In this document: positions 23,501-36,075 of the stretch, in pieces
How the letters are laid out: each line of letters opens with the position of its first letter
Position numbering within the stretch: position 1 is the stretch's first letter
DNA from: Clusia tigrina
Taxonomy: Eukaryota; Arthropoda; Insecta; Diptera; Clusiidae
DNA: 64,000 bases
Assembly: GCA_920105625.2 (NCBI GenBank)
Contig: OV050030.1
Location: 170,621,315 to 170,685,314, forward strand
Reading direction: 5' to 3'
Translations under genes and position numbers: made by a program
The notes under the pieces: generated by a model
Databases searched by the model: none
What the model was told of the DNA's origin: nothing
The model's input: the letters and a program-made list of their open reading frames with translations, nothing else

Positions 23501-24148
23501 AATTGATGGGCATACGCAAAACTCGTACAACCCCTTTGCACCCACAATCCGATGGAATGGTTGAAAGATTTAATCGTACGCTTGAGGAACACCTAAGGAA
23601 AGTCGTCGACAGAAACCAGAAAGATTGGGACCAACACATACCCCTCTTCTTAATGGCATACCGATCGGCAACTCACGACATGGCATACCGATACAACATC
23701 TACAACACCAGCTAAGGCTATTTTCGGTTGTGACATAAGATTGCCTGCAGATCTGAAATTCGGTGCCTACTCATCTACGGAAGTTTCATGTAGCAGTTAT
23801 GTAGCTGACAAATGAAGACAGCTGAATGAAATTCATGGAACCATCAGAAAGCGCACACAACTGATGAGTGATAAAATGAAAGCCAGATATGATCTACGAG
23901 CAAACTCCAAGGGATTTCAGGAAGGGCAGCTAGTTATGCTTCATAATCCGCAAAGGAAAAAGGGATTATCGCCAAAACTGCAAACACACTGGGAAGGCCC
24001 TTATAAGGTGATAAAGCGGCTCAACGATGTAGTATACCGTATCCAGTTGGCGAGAAATGCCAGGAGCAAAATGAAAGTCGTTCATTTAGAGAGGTTATCT
24101 CCTTATAAAGGTTGCAATACTATCCTTGTTCGGGACGAACAAGATTAA
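20548..24148 (+). pseudogene. pol: G2 pol: protease, RT, RNase H, integrase, multiply broken
   Basis: The pol frame opens at 20548, overlapping gag by 19 bases. Protease: LDTGASHSIIR (20701). RT: FSTLDLQSGYWQVAVDDQDK, MPFGLCNAPATFERLM, and catalytic YLDD at about 21961. Lesions, in order: an in-frame TGA at 22033-22035; a deletion and shift at about 22590-22635 that removes the RNase H DHSALRW-type segment; a shift at about 23470-23480 inside the integrase core just after HSDQG; a shift at about 23680-23700 beside a duplicated GGCATACCGAT; and a TGA at about 23814. The integrase finger (YHSGPSGGHLRITKT...CEKCTAAKG), QSDGMVERFNR and a C-terminal GPYKV module are still visible. This copy cannot make working enzymes. 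Confidence 0.9.
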
Positions 24149-24159
24149 GCGGAGGGCAG

Positions 24160-24780
24160 TGAAACGTGATTGCATATCAGTGAAACGGGATAGCATATTT
24201 TTAGGATCCCATCTGGAGAATGAGTGCCCCCTGTGAGTCAAGATGCGAACTATTCGAATAAAAGCTTATTCAAGAACCATCTGTCGGTAATATCAAAAAG
24301 AATATTCTCGACTTCTGTCGAAGAGGATAGAAGCTTCTAGAATATACGAGAATAGCGTGGAAGTTTCTACACCAACCATTCGAAAACTATAAAAGCGACA
24401 AGACTGTTCAAAGTGGAACACAGTAGATCGGAGATCGTAAAAGTGTGTACAGCAGGCATTTTAATCGAAGCAGCAGTATTGGCAGTATTTGTAATTTTGC
24501 AAAGTGATGAAATTCATTATTAAATAAAGTGATGAAATTACTTGTTAAATAAAGTGACTAATGGTTTGTGAAATAAAGTGCAAGTAATAACTAAGTAAAC
24601 TTTAAGCCTAATATTAAATGTGTAAATAGCAATAATTAAATAAAGCTAATTATTTTAATTTAACCAGCGATTGTTTGATTACTACACAATCCAGTGGTAC
24701 GAGTCCGAGTACAGAGAGTTAGAGAAATTGTCTGGAGGGCAATTTTGTAACAGAGTAAATTGTCAAGAGGGCAATTTCGT

Positions 24781-24784
<4 letters not shown>
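24160..24784 (+). repeat. G2 3' LTR
   Basis: 625 bases, nearly identical to the 5' LTR. It is preceded by a polypurine tract GCGGAGGGCAG (24149-24159) and followed by TA repeats that serve as the other half of the target site. Confidence 0.92.

Positions 24785-24870
<86 letters not shown>
24785..24870. repeat. (TA)n microsatellite right of G2
   Basis: 86 bases of TA. Together with 18402-18486 this is the single TA array of unit 2 (53350-53434) split by G2. Confidence 0.93.
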
Positions 24871-24874
<4 letters not shown>

Positions 24875-26784
24875 ATGTTTGACAAAACAGCGAGTAATTT
24901 CGCCTCCAAATTTTACAGGGCGTTATTATTGTCGTACTTGTGTTTTATTTATTGGTTGATTTCCTCGTTCTTCGCCCAAATTATAACAGATCGGTCCCAG
25001 GTCGGTAGTGGGTCACAATTTACCAAATGGACAAGATTTCCTTTCTATTGTCGTTTGTTGAGAAGGTAACATCCTCTTCTGTTTGGCCTGTTCACCTTGG
25101 GAATTTATATTCCCTTCGTTTTTGGTTCCTTGTAGTTCCACTATCGTTTTCTATATTCCTCTATGGCGAGGGGTTGTCATCTTTGCTTGGATGTTGTTTG
25201 CTTCTTACAGTCACTAGCCTGCTTTGCGCTTCCTGGCATCTTTGTAATTAAATTTTCCGCAGGCTACCCTATATTCGGCTGAATATTTCTGTGGATCGGT
25301 ATGCTGCTTTTTCGCTGTATATCGTTAGACCTTTTTTCATTAGGCTCAGGCTTATCCTGAGCTCTTTATTTTAAGCTTGCAGAATGCCATATAGTGTTTT
25401 AATTTTTATTTTTCTACCTACTCTTTTAATTTAGCTGGAGCTGGTAGGATTTCCATGTAGTGAAAAATTGTTTGCTTTCTAGAATAGATTGATCGCTTTA
25501 GTAAGTTCGCGATCGAATCCACTTTATTATTAATTTATTCATTCATAAATAGGGAATAAATGCTAGCTGTATCATCATTTATCCCCATATAGTTTAAGAC
25601 TAATGCTTATGTATATATTTCCATATATGTATTGATGTCTATTGCTTCTTTGATATATATTTTTTTATGAATGTTGTTGTCTATATGTAAATATGTATGT
25701 TGCTGTGTCAGCATATGAGTAAGCGGTGAGGATTGCCTCTCTGGGCATAGTTTATGTGATTGTATATGTTTGTATATCGTCTGCAAGCATAAGCGCATAC
25801 ACACTTCGCTGACGACTTGTATTTAGCCCCAGCCCACACCCTGTGGTCCAGAAGCAAGGACCATCAAGCGCCTTTGCATGATGATAGGGCAATCTCTCGA
25901 TACCGTAAATACCACATCATCACCATAAGACTCGACTTTGACCCCTCTTATGTTAAGCCTGGGCAGGATACTACTTATTACGCATATTCAGAGAAGAGGT
26001 AAAAGAACCCCGCCCTGAGCGGTACCCCTACTGGCGTGTTTAAAAATGTCATAATTCCCCTGAATCGCTCTGATTACCCTGGTCGTCAGCATAAAAGTGA
26101 TAATATACTCACCAGTTCTTCATGATAACTACCTTATTCTATGCTAGTAATGTCACTTCTAGGACTCCTTCTCATCTACTAAAGCCCCTCACCCTGGCAA
26201 TTGTGAAAGTGGGAGTGATGCCTTTGTTACAAGCTAATAGGTAATTACTAATAATGAAATCGAATGATTGAATGTCTTGCATCGGCAACGCAACCGAAAA
26301 GCAGTGGATTGTGGTTTATTTGGATAAGTTTTTGATCCTCCTACGACGGATCTTGATCCTTATGAAATCATCAATGCTAAAGGTAACGGACGTTACGATG
26401 TGAAAAAAGCCGCAAGCGTGGAAGGGCCAATCGTCACCAGAACGAATATGGATAATATGAAATTATGGAAATACGTAACTGAGAACGAAGAGCTAATTTC
26501 ATCTGAGACAGATGATGATGATCAGGAGGGCCGAGTGTCACCCTCAAGTATGCAGACAGCATATGGTACGATAATGAAGTGGCGAAATCGAAGCGAGTTG
26601 GTATGGCTTTTTTTATAAAAGAGAGTCAGTCGTTGAGAGTCGTTGAAAGTCGTCAGTTGATTAAGTTGTAAAGTTGTACAGCCGTTTTCATATTCAGTTG
26701 TTCTATCAATATTTCCTTCGGGATTTAAATTTAATAAAGAATATCATAATTATATCACCACAGTTTGATTATTTATTTACATAT
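24871..26784. other. Unidentified 1.9-kb block with an LTR-like right end (unit 1)
   Basis: Starts TGTTATGTTTGACAAAAC directly after the TA array. Its right end carries TATAAAA (26614-26620), TCAGT motifs (26626, 26653), AATAAA at about 26739 and a CACCACA end near 26762, which together resemble the U3-R-U5 of an LTR. Short ORFs (25817-26002; 26400-26618, with an acidic SSETDDDDQEG patch) are conserved in unit 2 at the same places, but this reflects recent duplication rather than selection. A candidate LTR of TG...CA form would be 26037-26762, but no second copy or clear target duplication is present. Unit 2 copy: 53435-55350. Confidence 0.45.
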
Positions 26785-26794
26785 ATATAATTTT
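26785..26794 (+). repeat. Left target-site duplication of J3
   Basis: ATATAATTTT, repeated at 31479-31488 after the J3 poly(A) tail. Unit 2 has a single copy (about 55349-55358), which is the empty site. Confidence 0.85.
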
Positions 26795-26859
26795 TTCCGT
26801 GAAGTTTTCTAAAAAGTGTAAAAATTACTATTTAATAAAACTTTAAAACTTGTGCGTAC

Positions 26860-26940
26860 CTGTAGTGATCTCCGCCCCGTTGACTGCTGGTCCAGGGGTC
26901 GGTATTCCTGGTGGTAACCAATCACGGTCTTCCTCAGGCG
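26860..26940 (-). other. Exon-like 81-bp segment in the 5' part of J3
   Basis: On the minus strand, 81 bases of clearly higher GC than the surroundings are bordered by CACTTTTAG on the upstream side and by GTACGC on the downstream side, as for an internal exon. The segment is open in one frame (PEEDRDWLPPGIPTPGPAVN, then GAEITTG) with 1-1 intron phases. The flanks are AT-rich like introns. It lies inside the inserted DNA and antisense to J3. It could be a piece of host gene picked up at the 5' end of J3, or chance. Confidence 0.35.
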
Positions 26941-27178
26941 CTAAAAGTGAAATTTTATTAACGGTTAAAGGTTTTTATTTATACACATATCACCTTAATT
27001 AACTCAAAAGAGAGACCTGCAAATAAATAAAATAAAAATAAAAAAATAACAGCATATGCTTCACAGCAGCTGTCTCATTGATATAAACAGTTCAATCTAT
27101 TACTTTGTAAATCTCAGTATAGTTGGTTTGTGTATGCACTAAGTCTTTTTTGCTTAAGGCCCCCCTACACTTAGTAGT

Positions 27179-28507
27179 ATGAGTGTTATCCGCTCCCCCA
27201 AAGGGGGCTCCAAAAATGTTAACCCACAAGCGGAAACCCGCGCCAAAAATACTGATTGTGATCAGTGCAGTACCGTAGAACCAGGAAAAAATAGAAGCGA
27301 AGGTTATCGAGGCGAAAACATCACTGGTATGGTGGCTTCAACGAGCCTTAAACTCCCACAATTGGGAGTGGAGGCATCTGGAATATGGCAGAAAGCAAAC
27401 TCGAAGAGGAATAGATCTAGCCCAGGCGCAACATCGCGTCCCACTCCAAAACAATCCAAATTGGATAACTACTGGCTCGGAACACCTTCTTTAAAGAGCT
27501 CGAATAGATTCGCTGCACTAGACCAAGAAGAGGCACGTCAAGATGCATCAACTGACGTCCGGAGAGAACCAAAACCTCCACCTATTTTTGTTTCAGGCGT
27601 GAGTAATATAATTCCCCTAAAAGAATTACTTGAAGTAATTGCTAAGAAAGAATATGAACTCAGAGTTATAAATGGAGACGTTGTCAAAATACAACCAAAG
27701 TCGTCTGAAAAATACTCAGCCATTACAAAGGCTCTAACCGAAAAGAACACTGAGTTTCATACTTTTAAATTGAAGCAGGAAAGAGACTTTAACGTAGTAC
27801 TAAGGGGTATGCACTGTTCAACCCCAATCGACGAAATAAGAGAAGCAATTGAGGAGTTAGGTTATACAGTTGTTAATGTTTGTAATATTAGGCAAAGAAC
27901 TACAAAAAAACCGCTTCCTATGTTTTACATCAGTCTGAAGCAATGCAGCAATAACAAAGGCATATACGAATGTAATACACTTTTAAACACACGAATAAAA
28001 ATTGAGCCACCTAGGAAGAAACGTGAGATTCCTCAATGTGTCCGATGCCAACGTTACGGACACACCAAGCGATACTGTAACCGTAGCCCACGATGCGTTA
28101 AATGTACAGGTAACCACCTTACTTCCGAATGTTCCCGCAAACTCGTCGCACAAGACGTTCGATGTGTGCTCTGCGAAGGCAATCATCCCGCTAATTATAA
28201 AGGTTGCACTGTCTATAAGGAGCTGCAACAAAAGTCGTTCCCAGCACTCAGGAACAGAGAAGCGAGGAACATTAACCAGGAAGCGCCTCAAAGATCCGCT
28301 CCACGAACAACAACGTCGTATGCAAATGTTGTACGTAACAATACTCCGGTAGAAACCAATACGAACCTAACCACTCCGCTCAACAATCCAAATACTCAAC
28401 TGAATGAGGATATGACCGAGCTAAAAACCATGCTTAAAGCATTGATGGGTCAAGTGAGTACTCTACTTAATCTACTAACCACAGTCGTAGCAAATATGTC
28501 GAAATGA
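27179..28507 (+). CDS. J3 gag (ORF1), intact
   Basis: The ATG at 27179 starts a 442-residue ORF1 protein. The first 120 residues are basic and low-complexity. Residues of about 135-280 form a PRE_C2HC-like domain (PIFVSGVSNIIPLKELLEVI, FNVVLRGMHCSTPIDEIREA). Three knuckles follow at about 283-345: CVRCQRYGHTKRYC, CVKCTGNHLTSEC and CVLCEGNHPANYKGC. The tail carries TTSYANVVRNN and a short hydrophobic, possibly coiled end. Such proteins coat element RNA and escort it to the nucleus. The stop codon (28505-28507) overlaps the pol start in ATGA. Confidence 0.9.
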   Translation: MSVIRSPKGGSKNVNPQAETRAKNTDCDQCSTVEPGKNRSEGYRGENITGMVASTSLKLPQLGVEASGIWQKANSKRNRSSPGATSRPTPKQSKLDNYWLGTPSLKSSNRFAALDQEEARQDASTDVRREPKPPPIFVSGVSNIIPLKELLEVIAKKEYELRVINGDVVKIQPKSSEKYSAITKALTEKNTEFHTFKLKQERDFNVVLRGMHCSTPIDEIREAIEELGYTVVNVCNIRQRTTKKPLPMFYISLKQCSNNKGIYECNTLLNTRIKIEPPRKKREIPQCVRCQRYGHTKRYCNRSPRCVKCTGNHLTSECSRKLVAQDVRCVLCEGNHPANYKGCTVYKELQQKSFPALRNREARNINQEAPQRSAPRTTTSYANVVRNNTPVETNTNLTTPLNNPNTQLNEDMTELKTMLKALMGQVSTLLNLLTTVVANMSK

Positions 28508-31196
28508 ATAAATTATTAAAAATCGCAGTCTGGAATGCCAATGGGCTCAGTCGTCATATACATGAAATATCAGCTTTCTTAGCAGACAAAAATATTGACA
28601 TTATGTTGATATCTGAAACCCATTTCACTGAAAAAAGTTACGCAAAAATTCCGCAATATGACCTATACTCCACAATCCACCCAGCTGGCACTGCGCGTGG
28701 GGGAACTGCTGTAATTATTCGCAACAGTATTGCACACGTGGAGCACGAATGTTATAAAAAGAAAACCTGCAATCAACGGTTATAACAATTGATGATTATA
28801 AAGGCCCCATAACAATTGCAGCGGTATATTGCCCTCCCAACCATCCAGTTAGCTGCGAACAGTTCCAAGAATTTTATAACTCCCTAGGATCAAGATTCAT
28901 CGCTGGGGGTGATTATAATGCTAAGCATCCACAATGGGGGTCTAGAATAACAACTCCTAGAGGCCGTAACCTATATAAAGCTATGCAACAAAACAGCCTG
29001 TCCCACCTATCAACGGGTGAGCCAACCTACTGGCCAACGGACAGAAACAAGCTTCCAGACGTTATCGACTTTTTTGTATCCAAAGGTGTACCAAAAACAA
29101 ACACTTCCATGGAATCGTGCCTGGACCTGTCATCAGATCACTCACCGATAGTTCTAACAATTAGCTGTGAGGCTCAGATCAGAGCAAGAACAATCTGTCT
29201 GCACAACAAAAGCACAAATTGGGAGCTGTTTAGACAAAGCATTATCGAGACTCTAGTCACCAATATTCCTTTAAAAAACAAAACAAATATAGACGATGCA
29301 GTAGAACTTTTGAACTCAGCCATTCAGCATGCTGCATGGACTTCCACATTGGAGCCCAGCTGTATAAGTAATTATCGTGATGTAAGCCAGGTTGTAAAGG
29401 AGCAACTAAAAGAGAAGCGGAGACTGCGTCGAATTTGGCAAATGACCAGAAGCCCCTATGACAAAAACCGGTTCAATTGCGCTACAAAGCAACTCAAAAA
29501 CGCCCTATGGTCAACAAAAAATTTAGAAATACAAAGCTATCTCAGCAGCTTGTCACCTTCACAGGCTTCAGGTTATTCTCTATGGAAAGCCACAAAAAAA
29601 CTAAATCAACCAACATCACATATGCCACCTATTAAAACGAAAGATGGCGGATGGGCCAGATCTGACAAGGAAAAAGCACAGTCATTTGCTCTTCATTTAT
29701 TAGAAGTATTTGCGCCGTTTCCAAGCAAATATCCACAAGAAGACATAAAAATAGCTGAATTACTTGATGCCCCATACCAAATGGATATTCCGATCCAGCA
29801 TTTTAAACTAAAAGAAATTAGAGGGATTATCAAGAATACGCTAAAAGACAAAAAATCGCCGGGATATGACCTTATTACGAGCAGAATCCTAAAGGAGCTA
29901 CCAGATTGCGGCTATAAATTCATTGCACAACTATTCAATGCGATTATCCGATGTGACCACTTCCCAAGCCAATGGAAAGTGGCTCAAATTATCCTTGTTC
30001 CCAAACCTGGGAAACCGGCAGAAGTGGTCACTTCATATAGACCAATTAGCTTGCTTCCGATACTTTCCAAAATGTTTGAGAAACTTCTTTTGAAGCGACT
30101 CCTCCCAATCATCGAGTCAAAACAACTTATACCTTCCCATCAATTTGGATTCCGAAAGCATCATGCTACGATAGAACAAATAAATCGAGTATATGCATTT
30201 GCACAGAATGCACTAGAAAATAGAGAATACTGTTCAGCTGCATTCCTGGATATCACCCAAGCATTCGACAAGGTGTGGCACCAAGGGTTACTGTACAAAT
30301 TGAAAATGCATTTACCCTATCACTACTTTGCCATATTAAAGTCCTACTTAGAAAGCAGATTCTTCATGGTCAAAGTTAACAGCGACGTAACTTCCCTCCA
30401 TCCAATCAAAGCTGGTGTTCCACAAGGGAGCGTTTTGGGACCTGTGCTCTACACACTATTCACGGCTGACCTGCCGCTGACTGTTACCACATATACCGCA
30501 ACTTTTGCAGATGATACTGTTGTAATGGCCTGCAACAAAAACCCCGTGTTAGCCTCGAAGCATTTGCAGGAGAACCTGAACCAAATTGACTTATGGCTAG
30601 ACAAGTGGCGAATAAAAGCAAATGCAATAAAATCAGTGCAAACGACTTTTACCCTACGTGCAGGTTCTTGCCCTCCAGTGACACTAAGTAACTCCCAATT
30701 GCCACAAGCAGACCATGCAAAATACCTTGGGGTGCACCTGGATCGGCGGCTTACGTGGCGCTATCACATCTTCTCCAAACGGAAACAACTTGGAATAACG
30801 CTTAGGTCTTTGTTCTGGCTACTTGGACGAAGGTCAGCCCTAACACTTGGAAATAAAGTCCTGATATATAAGGTAATACTGAAGCCCATATGGACTTATG
30901 GTATTCAAATTTGGGGATCAGCATCCAAGTCAAACCTGGACATCCTACTACGAATCCAATCAAAAGTCATACGACTATGTGCTAATGCACCTTGGTATGT
31001 CAGCAACGACATCATTCATCGGGATCTAAACATCCCAAAAGTAAATGATGAAATCATGAAATATAGCCACTCATATCGCAAACGTCTTAGAGTCCATCCT
31101 AACAACCTAGCGGTAGAATTGATAACCAGCGATACCAGCGCGCGAAGACTAAAAAAATATGTACCATCGGACTTACCATTCAGATTTACCACCTAA
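28504..31196 (+). pseudogene. J3 pol: endonuclease-reverse transcriptase with one frameshift
   Basis: The ATG at 28504 starts the endonuclease (VWNANGLSRHIHEISAF, DIMLISETHFTEK, RGGTAVIIRNSI). A one-base change in an A-run at about 28757-28762 shifts the frame and ends the first ORF at 28785. The other frame carries AAVYCPPNHPV, AGGDYNAKHPQWGSR, PTYWPTDRNKLPDVIDFF and SSDHSPIV, and then runs on without a stop to 31196. The RT contains VPKPGKPAEVVTSYRPISLL, HQFGFRKHHATIEQINRV, FLDITQAFDKVWHQGLL, AGVPQGSVLGP, catalytic FADDTVV, YLGVHLDRRLTW and IWTYGIQIWG. Only the single shift prevents a full protein of roughly 900 residues. It could also be a sequencing error in the homopolymer. Confidence 0.92.
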
Positions 31197-31478
31197 GATC
31201 AAATTAGAAATAAAAAATAAAAAAAAAAAATTAAAAAAATAAAAAAAAAAATAAAAAATTAAAAAAAAAAAAAAATTAAAAAATAATAATAATAAGGAAT
31301 GAATGAAATTAATATATATAGAATCTAACTTTGTTAAATTAATGTACCTAATGTATTGAATGTTACTGAAAATTCATACACATGTTTATAACCAAATATA
31401 ATATAAGTAGTACTGAATGTCCAGCTGGACAGATTGTAGTTAAATAAATGGAGATAAAAAAAAAAAAAAAAAAAAAAA
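31197..31478 (+). other. J3 3' UTR and poly(A) tail
   Basis: Very A-rich untranslated region with several A-runs at 31216-31290, a non-repetitive stretch, and a final poly(A) run from 31456. Confidence 0.8.
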
Positions 31479-31656
<178 letters not shown>

Positions 31657-32371
31657 TATTGTCTATATATATACTTGTAGATATAGAGCTCGTGGTGGCA
31701 CAGAAATTTTTATTAAAAATAGAATAAAACATTTCCCAATGCAAAATTTCAGCACTGATTATATTCAAGCAACAAGTATTATAAAATATTCGAATATGTA
31801 AGTGGACTAATAATATCAGCAATCTATTGCCCACTCATACACAATATAGAGGAAGACGAATATAAGCACTTTTTTGTACTCTCGGTAATAAATTTATCGC
31901 CGCTGGAGATTCAATGCCAAACATACGCATTGGAGCTCTCGTCTAGTAACTTCAAAGGGGATAAGGCTATTATCAACGATAACTAAACTAAGGCTGGGCG
32001 TTTTAGCCAGCCCCACATATTGGCCTACAGATAAAGGTAAGATAACAGACCTTATAGACTTCGGAGTCGCTAAAGGAGTACACAACATTCAGTCCCACGT
32101 AAGTTCTGTAACCTAAAAACAGACCAAGAAATAAATGCAGCTGTCATTCAAAGAATTGTTATCCCAAGTGGCGAAGTTAGCTACCCCGCCCTATAAACCT
32201 GTTGCTCGACAAGAATGTTCTCCGAAAACTATAAAAACAGTTTTATTAGAAAAACGATCAATCAGACGCGAATGACAAAAGCAGAGGTCCCAGCACTAAA
32301 AAGGCAACTTTGCACCAGGAGGGCAATACACTGCGCTTATTATAATTCCATACGCCAGCACTGCAGCGAGA

Positions 32372-33600
32372 CCTATGTTGCTTGTATGTACTCTTTTGAG
32401 TATTCTTCGATTGCATGGTGTTTAAGATGATTTTTAACTAAAATTCCTGTTCCACCAGGTGCTTTACCGTGTAGTCGATTTGTGCTGTAAAATTTAAAGT
32501 CTGGTAGTTTAAAATAGTTGTTTGAAGTTAAATGGGTTTCAGATAGCAATAGTATGTCAATTTCATTTGTTTGCAGGAAATTTAGAACTTCATTTCTGCG
32601 TTTGCAAACGACATATTTTTAAAGTTCATTTTTGGATAAAAGTAATTGCATTAACTGATTTTGCGATTTGACAAATTCTTGAAACATATTTTGCATGGTG
32701 TTCATGAATTGAGTCATACTGCCAAATTGTTAATGAGAGCTTCTAACGATGGAGAGAAATATGTCTCTTTGGATTGTTCGTTTGGCATACCTCTAGCAAT
32801 TTCGGAATATGATAGTTTTCCAGTCAATGTACTGTGTGGAAGGATATTAGCTGGAGTGCGTTGAAAAGGGTTTTCTTCTACACGTCGTTCTGATCTTTGC
32901 ATTTTGGATGATTTATTCCTCCTTTCTTTACAGACGGGGCATACCGATAGTTAGTCGTGTTATTACCAGAGTAATTACATCACTTTTCTGCTGCAGTGTC
33001 TCTTTTGCCACGAGAGGATTGAGATGTTGGGTGTAGATCCGCACAAACTACACAAACTGATGTTAAAGTACAATACGATTTGGTGTGACCGTATTCCTGA
33101 CAATTGTGGCACTGCACTGGATCTTGCCTCTTACGGGGTTCCTCAACTACAATTCTTCGGTGTAGAAGATACCTAAAATTGTATTTTGGAGGCACTTCAT
33201 TTTTTGATAGCTTTTTCTTTTCTGACTCAAGTGCAATTTTGAACAACGGTATGGGGATATTGTTTCTGTTTTTTAAATTAAAACCAGATTTCGTGCGAAA
33301 GCCTGAACTTTTCAATGCTTCTTTGATTTCGTTGCAGTCAACATTGCTGTGTATACCCTTGATTACTACGCATAAGCCTCTACTACTTTTTATACTACTA
33401 ATTATTTATTGCTGCATTCAAAATGAGCAATAATTTTGCGGAAGCTGTTTTCAGTGGGTGCTTGGATCTTCGTCTCTTTTAGGGCACCTTTACTTATTGA
33501 GACGATGTAGAAATTGCTACCTACTAGACGATAGATCAGCGACCATTTTGTTTGTGCTCTGATCTCGCACATAGTTGCTTGAATTTTTGAATTTATAATG
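32372..33600 (-). pseudogene. J5 (unit 1): inverted Jockey gag-endonuclease fragment inside J4
   Basis: On the minus strand, a gag domain (about 33375-32983: VVIKGIHSNVDCNEIKEALK, then the knuckle CHNCQEYGHTKSYC and a second CVVCADLHP) is followed by an endonuclease start (about 32600-32375: LQTNEIDILLLSETHLTSNN, APGGTGILVKNHLKHH). It stops where the endonuclease phrase EYIQAT is reached. It lacks RT and a poly(A) tail and lies in the opposite orientation within J4, replacing the J4 linker. Frames change between blocks. Confidence 0.7.
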
Positions 33601-33700
33601 CAATTTTAATTTAATAACGCAATTAACATTTTAATAATTAAATTATAATAATAATAATAATAATAATATTAAAAATAAAACTCATTATTTATTTGCACAA
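33601..33700. repeat. AT-rich junction with (AAT)n
   Basis: Short trinucleotide run TAATAATAATAATAATAA at about 33645-33665 between J5 and the resumed J4 RT. Also present in unit 2. Confidence 0.7.
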
Positions 33701-34156
33701 ATACACAATTTAAATTAATTGAGCGCGCAGCTTCTACATCTGCTCTTTGTAGGACAGTTTATAAAGGAATCTCCAACAGAAGCCATAGAACATCTCCTGC
33801 ATATTTTTAATTTGGCGCATTGGCTCATTCCTCCAAATATGGAAAACATCTCAAATGATTCCCAAGCCTGGCAAGGACCCGACAAAGGTGGAATCTTATA
33901 GACTTATAAGCTTATTATAAATTTGTTCAAAGCTTTTCGAAAAGTTGATAACAAAGAGGATTAAAACTGCCATAGATGGAAAAAATGTAATACGAGATCA
34001 CCAGTTTGGCTTCCTTGATAATAACGGCATAGTTTAGCAAGTTCACCGTATTGTAAGCACCATCCAAAAAACTTACGGACGTAAAGAATATTGTTCTGCT
34101 ATATTCATTCGACAGAGTTTGGCATACAGGACTTTTACTAAAGCTAAAAAGCATAC

Positions 34157-35070
34157 TGGCGAGAGTTGTATTGTCTGTTGTTATTGTTATAACTGTGGGA
34201 ATTATTCAAACCGTCATTTAAGTAAGAATTGTGAAATAGTTTTGTAATAGATAATATTTCCTTTGCAAATACATTTGCTGTTTTACGATTTTGTTTAATA
34301 TTCTTCTAGATGTTCCGTTTAATTTTGTTTTTAATATTTTTACACCTAATTTCTAATATTCTCCCATTATAGTTTGTAAAATGTCTATTGAGTCTAGAAA
34401 AGCTTGTAGCTTATCGATTTGATCATCAAATTGTATAACAATAGAGGCTGCTAATTTAATGAAGTTAGTGGCTATAGTTTGTTCCGTCATTTTTACTGTA
34501 ATTTTATCTTCGTTATCAGATAGTAAAAGTGAATTTGAAAGATCTATCATCATTCATTGTTTCATTTAAGTCATGTGGAATTGTCTAGTCTATATTGTAT
34601 TTGTCCAATACATTAATTAATTTGTCCCGAATGATCCAGAAAATATCTGAACCTTCTTTTTTATGTTCGGTTGTTAATTTATTCCAATTTCTTACTAGAG
34701 TGATCCTAACATTTTCTGTTATAGAAACAAGTGTATGATTGTGTTTTCTTACTGTTTCTAGTCTGATATATGTTGTCTTATTGACACATTATATATTCTA
34801 TAAAGATTTGTATTTCATTTACAAAAGTGATGAATTTCTTCCCATTTTCTCATTATATTCTCTCTACACTAACTGTTTTATTCAAATATTTCTTTTTGAT
34901 TTGTCTGTTTTGTATTGAATATATTTTTAGTTCCAAATGTATACACCTTACTACGGCCTTGATTATTAAAGTTAACCAAATTGAGTCTAAACTTTCCACC
35001 ATTATTGGTGTTGACACATCTATTTCATTTATAATGTTGAATTTGCTATTTAGATTCAGTTTTTCCATCG
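34157..35070 (-). pseudogene. 412/mdg1-like gag relic (unit 2 copy)
   Basis: Copy of 9712-10625, nearly identical, with the same capsid block (34553-34353) and N-terminal block (35068-34853). Its tail is cut at the duplication junction, so the NQQSENQ part seen left of 9712 is missing. Confidence 0.55.
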
Positions 35071-35188
35071 TAAAAATTTTGAATTAACTTTTGGAAATAA
35101 GGTTGTGTTTAAAAACACATATACTAAAATTATCTTTATAGTTAATAAGGTTACACTTTTAATATAAAAGTTGTTTAAATAAAAAAAA

Positions 35189-36074
<886 letters not shown>

Positions 36075-36075
<1 letters not shown>

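Larger units (their letters stand above)
18487..24784 (+). mobile_element. G2: Ty3/gypsy LTR retrotransposon inserted in (TA)n
   Basis: A 6.3-kb element with 625-bp LTRs (TGAAACG...GTAACA), a tRNA-Leu type primer site, gag, broken pol and a polypurine tract. It sits between two TA arrays (18402-18486 and 24785-24870), and unit 2 holds the empty site. The LTRs differ at only about three positions by eye, so the insertion is young. Pol nevertheless has five separate lesions. Confidence 0.92.
26795..31478 (+). mobile_element. J3: near-complete Jockey-type retrotransposon
   Basis: A 4.7-kb insertion with a 5' leader of about 384 bases, gag, pol, an A-rich 3' UTR and a poly(A) tail (31456-31479), flanked by a 10-bp target duplication. 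The empty site survives in unit 2, so J3 inserted after the tandem duplication. Gag is intact. Pol has a single one-base frameshift. It is the best-preserved non-LTR element here. Confidence 0.92.
31660..34158 (+). pseudogene. J4 (unit 1): decayed Jockey endonuclease and RT, cut at the duplication edge
   Basis: Plus-strand Jockey relic in two pieces around the inverted fragment J5. 31680-32370 gives endonuclease blocks in shifting frames: [57 protein letters not shown], then the basic linker. 33700-34158 gives RT blocks (IEHLLHIFNLA, RDHQFGF, EYCSAIF). Stops and frame changes are frequent. The copy ends abruptly at 34158, the edge of the tandem unit. The homologous sequence continues past 58010 at the end of unit 2. 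Confidence 0.75.

Noticed and set aside
26037..26762. Formal call of a solo LTR with TG...CA ends
   Set aside because: The TG start is arbitrary, and no target duplication or second copy outside the tandem unit was found.
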